NCBI RefSeq assembly: GCF_036227125.1 | Contig: NZ_CP109435.1 | Coordinates: forward strand, 2,790,001-2,854,000 | Length of the DNA: 64,000 nt | Reading direction: 5' to 3' | DNA from: Streptomyces sp. NBC_01485 | GTDB lineage: Bacteria; Actinomycetota; Actinomycetes; Streptomycetales; Streptomycetaceae | Part shown: one piece after another, positions 38,969 through 47,555 of the stretch | Position numbering within the stretch: the first letter of the stretch is position 1 | Layout of the letters: every line of letters starts with the position of its first letter | The notes under the pieces: model-generated | Databases searched by the model: none | What the model was told of the DNA's origin: nothing | The model's input: only the letters and a program-made list of their open reading frames with translations | Made by a program: the position numbers and the translations under genes

Positions 38969-40798
38969 ATGGCCGACAACGTCTCCTCGTTGTTCCGCAA
39001 CACCGCGGCGCACAGCCCGTCGATGGCGGCGCTGACTCGCGAGGGCGGCGAGGGGGTCGGCCCGGTGGACTTCTGCATCCCCTGCAACCCGTACTTCCCG
39101 ACCCCGGCCATGTTCGACGAGATGGCCGCGCGGCTGCGCGACATCATCACGTACTACCCGAGCAGCGCCGACACGATCACCGCCGAACTGTGCAACCTGC
39201 TCCAACTCCCGCCGCAGGCCGTGGCGATGGGCAACGGCTCGACGGAACTCATCACCTGGATCGACCACCTGCTGGTCCGCGAGTCCCTCGCCATCCCCGT
39301 CCCCACCTTCGGCCGCTGGACCGACCAGCCCATGGAGACCGGCAAGCGGGTCGACATGTTCCCGCTCCAGGAGTCCAGCGGCTTCGCCCTGGACCTGGCC
39401 CAGTACGCCGAGTTCATCCGCGCACGCGGCACCCGGGCCGCCGTGATCTGCAACCCGAACAACCCCGACGGCGGCTTCCTGCACAAGCACGCGATCGTGC
39501 AGTTCATGGACGCGATGGCCGACCTGGACCTGATCGTCATCGACGAGTCGTTCCTGGAGTTCGCGGACGCGGAGGCCGAGCCGAGCGTCGTCCAGGAGGC
39601 CATGCTCCGCCCGAACGTGATCGTGCTGCGCAGCCTGGGCAAGAACTTCGGCCTGCACGGCATCCGCTTCGGCTACCTGGTCGCCAACCCGGCGCTCGCG
39701 GGCAAGGTCCGCTCGATGCTGCCGAAGTGGAACCTCAACTCCTTCGCCGAACACGTGGTGTTCATCCTCAAGCAGCACGGCCTCGAGTACGCGCAGAGCC
39801 TGATGCAGGTGCGCCGCGACCGCCTCGACATGGCGAGCCAGCTCAGCGCGCTGCCCGGCCTGACGGTCTATCCCTCCCAGGGGAACTTCCTCTTCGTGCG
39901 CCTGCCCGTCGGCGCCGAGGGCACCGTGGTCCGCGACCGGATGCTCGCCGACCACCGCATCCTGGTCCGCGAGTGCGGCAACAAGATCGGCTCCTCCAGC
40001 CGCTTCCTGAGGCTCGTGGTGCGCCCCCAGGTGGACGTCCGCCGCCTGGTGTCCGGCCTGGAGCAGGTGCTCTACGGGACCAGGAGGGGAGCCCCCGTGC
40101 CCGAGCTGAGCGCCGGCGTCGGCTACAGCTCGGGGATGGCGGCCGTGGACCGGCTCGTCACCAACGGTGCGGGCATGCCGGGCCTCGCCGCCCAGGCGAT
40201 GAGCATGCCGGCACCGGGACTGGTGGCCGCGGCGGCACCGATGGCACCGGCGGCGGCGATGGCCCCGGCCGCGATGGCCCCCGCGATGGCTCCGGCGATG
40301 GCGCAGCCCACGCCCTCCGACGGCGCCGGAATGCCGCTCCCGGCGGCGGCCCAGATCTTCCCCCAGTCGGTGCCGACCCCGGCCCCGGCGCCGACTCCGT
40401 TCCCGACCCCCGTCCCGACTCCGTTCCCGACCCCGGCCCCGGCGCCGCCGATGGCTCCGGCGGCGGCGATGGCACCGGCTGCGATGGCACCCGCGATGGC
40501 ACCGGCGGCGATGACTCCTCCGTCCATGGCCCCGCAGTCCATGGCTCCGCAGTCGATGGCCCCGGCGATGGCCCCCGCCATGGCCCCGGCGGCCATGGCT
40601 CCCCAGATGGCCCCGCCGATGGCCGCCCCGCCCATGGCCGCTCCGCCGATGGGTCCGACGCCCACCGGCGTCCCGGCCCGCGGCGGCCTCACCGCCGCCC
40701 AGGTCCGCGGCACCAACGGCCTCTCCCCCGCGGCGGCCACCGGCTGGCCCAACGCCCAGAGCTGGCCGAACGCGGCGGGCATGGGACAGGCGGGCTAG
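38969..40798 (+). CDS. PLP aminotransferase (class I/II) with long Met-Ala-Pro tail
   Basis: 609 residues. Residues 1-370 are a histidinol-phosphate-aminotransferase-like fold I enzyme: MGNGSTELI, NPNNPDGG, VIDESFLEF and the PLP-binding Lys in RSLGKNFGLHG, with the late Arg in SSSRFLRLVV. Residues about 400-570 are low complexity, built from MAPAAMAPAM and PTPFPTPVP units, with no family I know. GGAGG ends 5 nt before the ATG at 38969. It is alone between two transcription units; the substrate is unknown. Confidence 0.9.
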   Translation: MADNVSSLFRNTAAHSPSMAALTREGGEGVGPVDFCIPCNPYFPTPAMFDEMAARLRDIITYYPSSADTITAELCNLLQLPPQAVAMGNGSTELITWIDHLLVRESLAIPVPTFGRWTDQPMETGKRVDMFPLQESSGFALDLAQYAEFIRARGTRAAVICNPNNPDGGFLHKHAIVQFMDAMADLDLIVIDESFLEFADAEAEPSVVQEAMLRPNVIVLRSLGKNFGLHGIRFGYLVANPALAGKVRSMLPKWNLNSFAEHVVFILKQHGLEYAQSLMQVRRDRLDMASQLSALPGLTVYPSQGNFLFVRLPVGAEGTVVRDRMLADHRILVRECGNKIGSSSRFLRLVVRPQVDVRRLVSGLEQVLYGTRRGAPVPELSAGVGYSSGMAAVDRLVTNGAGMPGLAAQAMSMPAPGLVAAAAPMAPAAAMAPAAMAPAMAPAMAQPTPSDGAGMPLPAAAQIFPQSVPTPAPAPTPFPTPVPTPFPTPAPAPPMAPAAAMAPAAMAPAMAPAAMTPPSMAPQSMAPQSMAPAMAPAMAPAAMAPQMAPPMAAPPMAAPPMGPTPTGVPARGGLTAAQVRGTNGLSPAAATGWPNAQSWPNAAGMGQAG

Positions 40799-41002
40799 TC
40801 ACTCCGCCGCGTCAGTAGGCGACGGGCCAACCTCCGTTCCAGTTCAGGAGGTTGATGCCCAGCTTGGGTGTGCCGTTGTCGTTGCCGTCGTGTTCGGCGG
40901 CCAGTTCATGACGAGCGTCGCAGGCCGCCTGAGCGGCGCGGGGGTCTTCGAACTTGGGTGGCGCGACTCTCTGCCCGGTGCCTGCCCCGGGGGTGGTCCG
41001 CA
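40799..41002 (-). other. Possible gene fragment, minus strand
   Basis: A minus-strand reading ending at 40812 finishes ARHELAAEHDGNDNGTP ... NLLNWNGGWPVAY, which looks protein-like (Trp/Asn-rich, acidic), but the frame upstream crosses a hairpin and becomes compositionally random. It is perhaps the 3' end of a lost gene. Not recognised. Confidence 0.3.
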
Positions 41003-41042
41003 CAGAAAGGTGACACTTCGGTGCGGGAGTGTCACCTTTCTG
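41003..41042. repeat. 15-bp perfect inverted repeat
   Basis: CAGAAAGGTGACACT and its complement (41003-41017, 41028-41042), 10-nt loop. It is less GC-rich than the terminators nearby and has no T-run, so it may be a repeated palindromic element or an operator as well as a terminator. Confidence 0.7.
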
Positions 41043-41258
41043 CACCTCACCTACCGGGGGCCCGGCATGGGCGCGTTCCGCTTCCGCCGTCTCGCGCATC
41101 CCCACGCCCGACGCGGCGAAGTTTCGCAGCACCTGCGAACGGTGCGGCTCCTTCACCACGACCGTACCGAACCCGGACCGACTCGTGTCCCTCCCAGCAG
41201 GAGGCTCACGTCCAGCGAGAGCATGCGAAAAACGGCATGAAGCGCCCCTCAACACGAA

Positions 41259-41290
41259 CGGCTCCCCCGGAGGATTCTCCGGGGGAGCCG
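41259..41290. terminator. Terminator downstream of the RHS/immunity remnant
   Basis: Perfect 14-bp GC stem with a GATT loop. On the minus strand it follows the stop of the HEAT-like fragment at 41330. Confidence 0.85.
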
Positions 41291-41329
41291 CTGGTGGCAC
41301 GTTCGCCTCAGAGGGCAGTCGTCCCGAGG

Positions 41330-41482
41330 CTACGCAAGGATCGAGATCAGATCTCGCGCAGCCTTGGAGACCTCGTGGTCCGGATCATCCAGCAAGCGCC
41401 GGAACACCCCGGCGCCCGCTAGAACAGCGCCCTGGCTCGCGGCCTCCCAGGCGATCTTCTCCTGATACCCCTCCGCGTCCTT
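41330..41482 (-). pseudogene. C-terminal remnant of a HEAT-repeat immunity-like protein
   Basis: In the frame KDAEGYQEKIAWEAASQG ... GVFRRLLDDPDHEVSKAARD, LISILA, stop at 41330. The helix-turn-helix pattern with DPDHEV is typical of a final HEAT repeat, as in many Streptomyces immunity proteins to polymorphic toxins. It has no start and is joined, out of frame, to the RHS Lys/Ala tail within the GCAGAAAGGAC stretch near 41480. Whole toxin tip and most of the immunity gene appear deleted. Confidence 0.55.
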
Positions 41483-42131
41483 TCTGCGCCGCCCGCTTCA
41501 CCTGCGACGGCTTCGGGCGCGACTTCGGCTGGGAGCGGGGCTTGGCTCGGGGCTTCGGGCGGGCCGCTGCCTTGCGGGCCACCGCACGACGGGCTGCCGC
41601 CTTCTTCGCCGCCGCCCGGGCCGCGCGGGCGCGGGCCTGGGATGCCGCCCTGCGCGCCGCCGCCTTCTTCGCCGCCGCGCGGGCCGCTGCCCGCTTGGCC
41701 GCCGCTCGCTTCGCCGCGGCCGCCTTACGGGCCGCTTCCCGCTTCGCCTTCGCCGCCGCTCGCTTCGCGGCCTCGAGGGCGCGCTTGCGGGCCAGTGCCG
41801 CCGCCCGGCAGGCCGCCGCCTGGGCCGCCTTGCGGGCCGCGATGATCGCCGCGCGGCGGGCTGCCGCGCGGATCGCCGCCTGGATGGCGATGCGGGCCGC
41901 GATGCCGATCAGGATCGGGAAGAACTCGCCCGACGGGTCGGAGAACGTGGCCGGGGCGTTGTTGCTGTAGGCGTACGGGTTCATCGTGGCCGGCCGGCCG
42001 TAGTCGACCATCGGGTCGACCGTGATGAACCGGCCCGTCGCCGGGTCGTAGTCACGGGCGCCGAGGCGGGTCAGGCCCGTGTCCTTGTCGACCGTGCCGC
42101 CGACGAAGCCGCGCTGTCCGGGCCAGGCCAT
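41385..42131 (-). pseudogene. C-terminal piece of an RHS polymorphic toxin
   Basis: The reading from 42131 begins inside the RHS core: RGFVGGTVDKDTGLTRLGAR, DYDPATGRFITVDP (the conserved core-domain end) and NPYAYSNNAPATFSDPSGE, then a 120-residue Ala/Lys/Arg-rich histone-like stretch (KRAAAKAKREAARKAAAAK) that normally links to a toxin tip. No toxin domain follows; the frame runs into the HEAT remnant. The roughly 1500-2000 residue N-terminal part normal for RHS proteins is absent: upstream is the oppositely oriented FG-GAP gene. Confidence 0.82.
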
Positions 42132-43531
42132 GGGCGACCGACTCCAAGGGCGCGCAGGCGCGGATCACCGTGCCGAAGGCCCTGCTCGACCAGCACAAGG
42201 GCGCGAGCGGCGGGCAGTTCTCGTGGAAGGCGCAGGCCGAGGACACCGCCGACTCGGCGTTCGCCTCCGACTGGACGCCGACGGCGGGCGCGGCCGGCTG
42301 CCGGTTCGGCTTCGACCCGAACGCGCCGAAGGTGATGCCGACGGTCGGCTCCAAGGACGACGTGTATCCGGAGACGACGCCCGACATCGAGCCGGTCGAG
42401 GGCGCGTTGGCGCGCACCGAGGGCACGTTCGAGTTCGGCGCGAACGGCGTGTCGGACACCACCGAGTACCTCTACAGCCTCGACCGCACCCCGCCGAGCA
42501 GTTCGGCGAAGCCGACGGCCAAGGGCGGCCCGGCACAGGCGAAGGTCACCCCGCTGACGCCGGGACCGCACACGCTGTACGTGCGTCTGGTGGACGTGGG
42601 CGGCAATCCCGGCCCGATCTACCCGTACCGCTTCTACGTGAAGAGCCCTGGGGTCACGGACAAGCCCGGTGACGTCAACGGGGACGGCATGCCGGACCTG
42701 TTCGCCGTGGACGGCTCCAACAACCTGCGGCTGTACGGCGGGACGGGCGGCGGCAAGCTGGCGACGACGCTCCCGCTGTCCTCAGGCGGCGGCTGGAACG
42801 GCGCGCTGCTGACCCACCGCGGCGACTGGACCGAGGACTTCTACGAGGACCTGGTGGCCCGCCGCTCCGACGGCAAGCTGTGGCTGTACCCGAACAGCGG
42901 GCAGGGCGAGTTCACCGAGGACACCAAGCAGGAGGTGTACGTCTTCCCGGACCCGGAGACGGAGGTGGCGACGGACACCGCCGCCATCAAGCAGATCGTC
43001 TCGGTCGGTGACATCACGGCCGACGCCGAGGCGAGCCACCCCGACTTCGTGGCGGTCATCGGCGACCAACTCTGGTTCCTGCCGGGCAGCTTCAGCGGCA
43101 CGCTCGACTCCGGTTACCTGATCGGGAACTCGGGCTGGAGCGGGATGCTGCTCGCCTCCCCCGGCGATGTGGACGGCGACGGCTTCACCGACCTGATCGC
43201 CCGCAACACGGCAGGCGGCGACGTGTGGCTGTACCACGGGCGCAGCCCGGGGGACGCGGACGGCGACGGGGTCTCCGACGGCGGCACCGACCCGGCGTCG
43301 CTGGGCACGGGTGCCAACAGGGCGGCGTACGCGACGGGTTGGACGACGGCGGCCCGACCGCTGATCACCGCCTCGGGCGACTCCGACGGTGACGGCGTCT
43401 GCGACCTGTGGACCACGACGGCCAACGCCTCGGCGGGCCTGGACTTCGTGCCGGGCCGGGCGAGCGGGCTCGTGGGCACTCCGGTCCCGGTCGGCACGAC
43501 GGGCTGGCAGGCGATGAAGCTGCTGTCGTGA
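42122..43531 (+). pseudogene. FG-GAP/VCBS-repeat secreted protein, 5' end missing
   Basis: Open from about 42122 (W-A-T-D-S-K-G-A-Q-A-R-I) to the TGA at 43529. An Ig-like segment (DRTPPSSSAKPTAKGGPAQA ... HTLYVRLVDVGGNPG) is followed by FG-GAP repeats with calcium-loop motifs DVNGDGMPDLFA, DVDGDGFTDLIA and GDSDGDGVCDLW. Such proteins are exported, yet no signal peptide or start with a ribosome-binding site is present; the internal GTG at 42170 begins mid-domain. The 5' end is lost exactly where the RHS fragment begins on the other strand. Confidence 0.78.
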
Positions 43532-43555
43532 CAGCCGCGCAGTAGGTGAAGAGGA

Positions 43556-43582
43556 GGCCGGTCGCCCAGCGGGCGGCCGGCC
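43556..43582 (+). terminator. Terminator of the FG-GAP gene
   Basis: 12-bp stem with one G-U pair and a 3-nt loop, 25 nt after the stop. Confidence 0.7.
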
Positions 43583-43695
43583 TTCACCATTCCCATCTTC
43601 CTTGTCCTGCAAGGAACTTGACGGATCGTCACTTTGCCTACCTGACAGCCTCTCAACAGGCTCCCGATAGGAACCGGCCCTACGGTGCCGTGTTC

Positions 43696-44463
43696 ATGAC
43701 AGACACCTCAGAAACGCGCACTCCCGTCGCGCGCCGAACCGTTCTCGTCGCCTCGGGTGCGACCGCAGCGGCCCTGGCCGTAGGCGCCGCTGCCACGTCC
43801 GAGGCCCCCACCGCCGAGGCGGTCGACGCGGCTCCGGTCGCCGCCGCGGCCGTCTGCACCCTCACGAAGGAGATGACCGAAGGCCCCTACTATCTCGACG
43901 GACAGTACGTCCGCGCCGACATCACCGAGGGCAAGGCGGGCATCCCGCTGAAGCTGGCCCTCACGGTCGTCGACGACGACACCTGCGTCCCGCTGAGCAA
44001 CGCGCTGGTGGAGATCTGGCACGCCGACGCCCTCGGCGAGTACTCCGGCTTCGTCGGCAACAACGGCCACAGCGAGCCGGACAGCGGCACCTTCCTGCGC
44101 GGCGGCGTCCTCACCAACTCCAGCGGCGTCGCGTCGATCACCACGGTCTACCCCGGCTGGTACCGGGGCCGCTGCATCCACATCCACATCATGGTGCACA
44201 CCGGCGTCACGCTCACCGCCGACGGCTCCTTCACCGGCGGCCAGGAGATCCACACCGGGCAGCTCTTCATCGACGAGACGATCACGACCGCCGTCGCGAG
44301 GATCTCGCCGTACTCGACCAACACGGTCACCCGCACCACCCTCGCCCAGGATTCCATCTACGACGAGGGAGGGGCCGCGTCCGGCCTCATGACCCTGACG
44401 GCACTGGGCAGTTCGACGTCCGCCGGGTACGCGGGAACGCTGACCCTCGGCGTCGAGAGGTGA
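43696..44463 (+). CDS. Tat-exported intradiol dioxygenase-like protein (copy 1)
   Basis: 255 residues. Twin-arginine signal (TPVARRTVLVASGATAAALA). The intradiol ring-cleavage fold: TEGPYYLDGQYVRADITEG, LVEIWHADALGEYSG (Tyr ligand), RGRCIHIHIMVHTG (His ligands). Secreted bacterial intradiol-dioxygenase-like proteins of this type are described as acting on aromatic or lignin-derived catechols. Paralogue at 51365. A TACGGT box (43681-43686) 9 nt before the ATG suggests a near-leaderless transcript. Confidence 0.9.
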   Translation: MTDTSETRTPVARRTVLVASGATAAALAVGAAATSEAPTAEAVDAAPVAAAAVCTLTKEMTEGPYYLDGQYVRADITEGKAGIPLKLALTVVDDDTCVPLSNALVEIWHADALGEYSGFVGNNGHSEPDSGTFLRGGVLTNSSGVASITTVYPGWYRGRCIHIHIMVHTGVTLTADGSFTGGQEIHTGQLFIDETITTAVARISPYSTNTVTRTTLAQDSIYDEGGAASGLMTLTALGSSTSAGYAGTLTLGVER

Positions 44464-44524
44464 CCCCGCACCCGACCCCGCTCCAGACCCGCACCGCGTA
44501 ACCCCCGCACCTACACCCATATCT

Positions 44525-44560
44525 GACTGGGCGTCACCATAGCTTCGGTGGCGCCCAGTC
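44525..44560 (+). terminator. Terminator after dioxygenase copy 1
   Basis: 14-bp stem with one G-U pair, 8-nt loop. Confidence 0.75.
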
Positions 44561-44998
44561 GGTATGTCGCCGCCCGCACGCCCGCACTCAAGCCCTGGAA
44601 CGCGCCGATCACCTACTGGCTCGGATGCGTTGGTCACCGGTTCACCGACGCCCTTCACCCCTCCGCCCTCACTCAGTTCGATGAGACACATGTGCGACTG
44701 CGCAAGGTGGTCGAACCGGCCCGTCCAGTTTCGGTCATATCGTCCTCGCGACGCCTCCCACGTGCCCGGCGACGGCCCGCACGGCGCGTAGATCTCGCGG
44801 GCGGCCCCTATACAGGCCCCCCGTGGCGGCGAAATCGCGGCCACGCGCAAGACCGGACGCCCTGTCTCTTCCCGCCCGAAATGGCATGCTGCAGGGGCGG
44901 GTCGACACTGCTGTGAGTGGGCAGGACTGGAGAGCGGTTGCTGTTGTGGCCAGAACCAGCCATTCCCTGAAGCGGCCTGTTACCTCACCATAAGACGC
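44561..44998. other. Gene-free stretch before the terpene synthase
   Basis: 438 bp. Open readings here are short and compositionally random. No RNA gene or repeat recognised. It presumably contains the terpene synthase promoter; I see no clear -35/-10 pair. Confidence 0.45.
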
Positions 44999-46114
44999 AT
45001 GAATAGCGACACTTCCACGCGGGAATTGTCAGTGCCGAGTGTGTTGTGCCCGTTTCCGGTCACATACGACGAGGCGGCGGCTCGCAAGGCGGACGATGAG
45101 ATCGTCGCCTGGGCGCTGGACCTCGATCTCTTCCCGGGACAGCGGAACGAGCTCGGCGGGTACCGCTTCGGAACGTTCGCGGCGCTGACCCACCCTGACG
45201 CGGTCGACCACGATCACCTGATGCTCGCGGCCCGCAACATGACCGCCCTGTTCGCGGCGGACGACCACTACTGCGACGAGGGCGTCGAAGGCGTCCGGCT
45301 CGCGATGAGCGCCTCCCGGCTCGCGGGGGCGTTGACCGCGCTGGAGAACGGCCCCCGGCTGTCCGACTGCCCCTCGACCGAGGACTTCGTCGGCGGCGAC
45401 CCGGTGACAAGGTCGCTGCGCCTGACCGCCGAACACATCACCCGCCTGGGCACGCCGACGCAAGTGGGCCGTCTGCGCCACGAGACGATCGCCACGTTCC
45501 TGGCGATGGCGGCGGAGAACTCCTGGCGCATCGCCGGGCACGTGCCCGACCCCGCGGAGTACATGGCGCATCGCAAGTACAACGGGGGCATGGCCTGTCT
45601 GGCGCTGATCGACGTCGTCGGCGGCTACGAACTGTCCGCCCGCGACTGGGAGGAGCCCGGCGTGCGGTCCCTGTCGCTCGCCGCCTCGCTCATGATCATG
45701 CTGGTGAACGACCTGTACTCGGTCGCCAAGGAGAGCGAGGACATCGGCAGCCACAGTCTGCCGACCGTGCTGTCCGCACGCCACGGCTGGTCCCTCGAAC
45801 AGAGCATGCGCGCGACCGGTGAACTCCACGACCGTCTCATGTGCGCGTACCTGCGCATGGAGCCCGAGGTCGCGCGCGACGCCTCGCCCGAACTCACCCG
45901 CTATCTCACCGGACTTCGGCACTGGATGCGGGGGAACCTCGAATGGCACACCCTCACCGGTCGCCACAACAACCGCGAGGGACGCCCGACTCCGAAGACG
46001 GGACCGCTGGGTGCCACCCACGACCGCGCGGACGTACGCTCCGCTGCTGCCGCCGGCCTCTGCCCCCACTGCGGGGACGACCACCACCAGGACGCGGCCA
46101 CAGCGGTGGCGTAG
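44999..46114 (+). CDS. Class I terpene synthase
   Basis: 371 residues. The aspartate-rich metal motif is DDHYCDE (about residues 90-96) and the second metal motif NDLYSVAKESE (NSE triad N, S, E); a late RY-like pair is not obvious. DDxxCDE is reminiscent of 2-methylisoborneol-type synthases (whose motif has a Cys at the same place), but there is no methyltransferase or encapsulin neighbour. The C-terminus ends in a Cys/His cluster (GLCPHCGDDHHQ) unusual for the family. Product unknown: mono- or sesquiterpene. No ribosome-binding site is seen upstream. Confidence 0.88.
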   Translation: MNSDTSTRELSVPSVLCPFPVTYDEAAARKADDEIVAWALDLDLFPGQRNELGGYRFGTFAALTHPDAVDHDHLMLAARNMTALFAADDHYCDEGVEGVRLAMSASRLAGALTALENGPRLSDCPSTEDFVGGDPVTRSLRLTAEHITRLGTPTQVGRLRHETIATFLAMAAENSWRIAGHVPDPAEYMAHRKYNGGMACLALIDVVGGYELSARDWEEPGVRSLSLAASLMIMLVNDLYSVAKESEDIGSHSLPTVLSARHGWSLEQSMRATGELHDRLMCAYLRMEPEVARDASPELTRYLTGLRHWMRGNLEWHTLTGRHNNREGRPTPKTGPLGATHDRADVRSAAAAGLCPHCGDDHHQDAATAVA

Positions 46115-46129
46115 AAGGGTCGGAGTGGG

Positions 46130-46606
46130 TCAGGGGGCCTTCTTGGCGAGGGCGAGCCAGTTCGGTACGTCGACCTCGACCCGTACGGTCTTGCCGGGCG
46201 GCGGCTCCCGGTCCACGACCTCCCAGCGGGCGGCGAGCGCGTCGACGAGGACGAGCCCACGGCCGGCCTCGTCGAGGGGGCGCGGGACGGACACGGCACC
46301 GGGTCCGGGCGGCAGCGGCCCGCTTCGCGTGTCGGTGACCTCGACGCGGACGCTCCCGGGCGGGAAGGAGAGCCGCAGCTCGAAGTCCCGTCCGGGCACC
46401 CGTCCGTGGGTGACGGCGTTGGCGGCCAGCTCGGCGACGACGACAGCGACGTCGTCGGAGACGTCCGTGCCGTGCGGGATGCCCCAGACGTGGAGCTGGT
46501 GCAGCGCGAGATGCCGTGCCAGGCGGGCACCGCGCGGCGTCGCGCTGAAACGCTGCTTGAACACACGTACGGTAAGCAGCGGTTGGGGGGCGTGGCGTGC
46601 AGTCAT
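46130..46606 (-). CDS. ATP-binding RsbW-like regulatory protein
   Basis: 158 residues. HATPase_c_2 fold with N-box VVVAELAANAVTHG, G1-like VEVTDTRSG and G2 DEAGRGLVLVDALA. The start at 46606 is the ATG of MTARHAPQP; longer readings enter the divergent promoter. It forms, with XRE and DUF397 across the promoter, the typical Streptomyces ATP-binding/XRE/DUF397 set implicated in developmental and antibiotic control (bldB, abaA-like). Partner specificity unknown. Confidence 0.87.
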   Translation of the reverse strand: MTARHAPQPLLTVRVFKQRFSATPRGARLARHLALHQLHVWGIPHGTDVSDDVAVVVAELAANAVTHGRVPGRDFELRLSFPPGSVRVEVTDTRSGPLPPGPGAVSVPRPLDEAGRGLVLVDALAARWEVVDREPPPGKTVRVEVDVPNWLALAKKAP

Positions 46607-46650
46607 GAGGCCAATGTGGCGCGCGCGGAGGGTGAATCTCCAGGTGACCA

Positions 46651-46677
46651 CCGCGTACAGCGGAAAAGCGTACGCGG
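46651..46677. promoter_or_regulatory. Candidate operator between ATP-binding and XRE genes
   Basis: CCGCGTAC-N11-GTACGCGG perfect dyad in the 127-bp divergent gap, extended outward by GTGAcc and GGTCAC. A natural site for the XRE regulator; inference from position and symmetry only. Confidence 0.45.
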
Positions 46678-46733
46678 TCACGGACTGGACAGTACCGGTG
46701 ACTGGCCGTGACCATGGGGCGCAGGAGGTGACC

Positions 46734-47555
46734 ATGACGGTCGAAGGTGAGCCCGAGTCGTCGGACAGCATGCGGACGTTCGGGGCGGTGGTCCAGGCGT
46801 TGCGCATCTTTCACGGGCTGAGCAGGGAGGAGTTCGCCGGCCTCATCGGCTTCTCCAAACACACGGTGGCGTCAGTGGAGTTGGGGCGGCGACTGGCGGA
46901 TGTGGACTTCGTCGAAGCGGCGGAGGCGGTGCTCGGCAACACAGGGGCCTTGAGGAAGGCGGCAGAGTGCCTTGAGCGCCAGCCGGGGTTGGCTTCTTGG
47001 TTCCGGCGGTGGGCCGGACTGGAGAAGACGGCGATCACGCTCTATACGTACGAGTGCAGGATGATCCCTGGGCTGCTTCAGACAGAGGCGTACCTGCGGG
47101 CACTGTCCGCCGATCAGCTTCCGCCACTGGACGACGAGCAGATCGAGGAACTGTGGGCCGCTCGGGCCGATCGGCAGCGACTGCTGCATGAGCGACCCAA
47201 CACCGCGTTCAGCTTCATCCTCGAAGAGCACCTGTTCCTGCGGCGCACCGGCGGGGCGGAGGTCACACTCGGGGTCATCGACCACCTGCTGGACATCAGC
47301 AAGTTGCGGAACGTGGAGATCCAGATCATGCCGACGATCCAGGAGTCACATGCGGGACTTGCAGGCCCGCTACAGCTGCTGGAGACGCCAAAGAATAAGT
47401 GGTTCGGCTACGCCGAAGGGCAGGAGAGCGGCCAGTTGATCTCCGACCCCAAAGTGGTCAGCGTGCTCCAGGCACGGTATGCCAGGATGCGTTCACAGGC
47501 TCTCACCCTCGGAGACTCCGTGAGCCTGCTGCAACGGATGCGAGGAAACTTATGA
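46734..47555 (+). CDS. XRE-family regulator with DUF5753
   Basis: 273 residues. The N-terminal helix-turn-helix (LSREEFAGLIGFSKHTVASVELG) is followed by DUF5753 (about residues 95-270, YTYECRMIPGLLQTEAYLRAL ... EEHLFLRR ... IQIMPTIQESHAGL). The ATG at 46734 is preceded by GGAGG with 6-nt spacing. These regulators pair with DUF397 proteins, and here the next gene overlaps by ATGA. Function of the pair in Streptomyces is regulatory; the target is unknown. Confidence 0.93.
   Translation: MTVEGEPESSDSMRTFGAVVQALRIFHGLSREEFAGLIGFSKHTVASVELGRRLADVDFVEAAEAVLGNTGALRKAAECLERQPGLASWFRRWAGLEKTAITLYTYECRMIPGLLQTEAYLRALSADQLPPLDDEQIEELWAARADRQRLLHERPNTAFSFILEEHLFLRRTGGAEVTLGVIDHLLDISKLRNVEIQIMPTIQESHAGLAGPLQLLETPKNKWFGYAEGQESGQLISDPKVVSVLQARYARMRSQALTLGDSVSLLQRMRGNL

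Noticed and set aside
40123..40782. Minus-strand GAIAGAMA-rich frame that looks like a membrane protein
   Set aside because: It is the reverse complement of the Met-Ala-Pro tail of the aminotransferase.
45819..46733. Long N-terminal extension of the XRE frame
   Set aside because: Crosses the terpene synthase end and the antisense ATP-binding gene; GGAGG before 46734 fixes the start.
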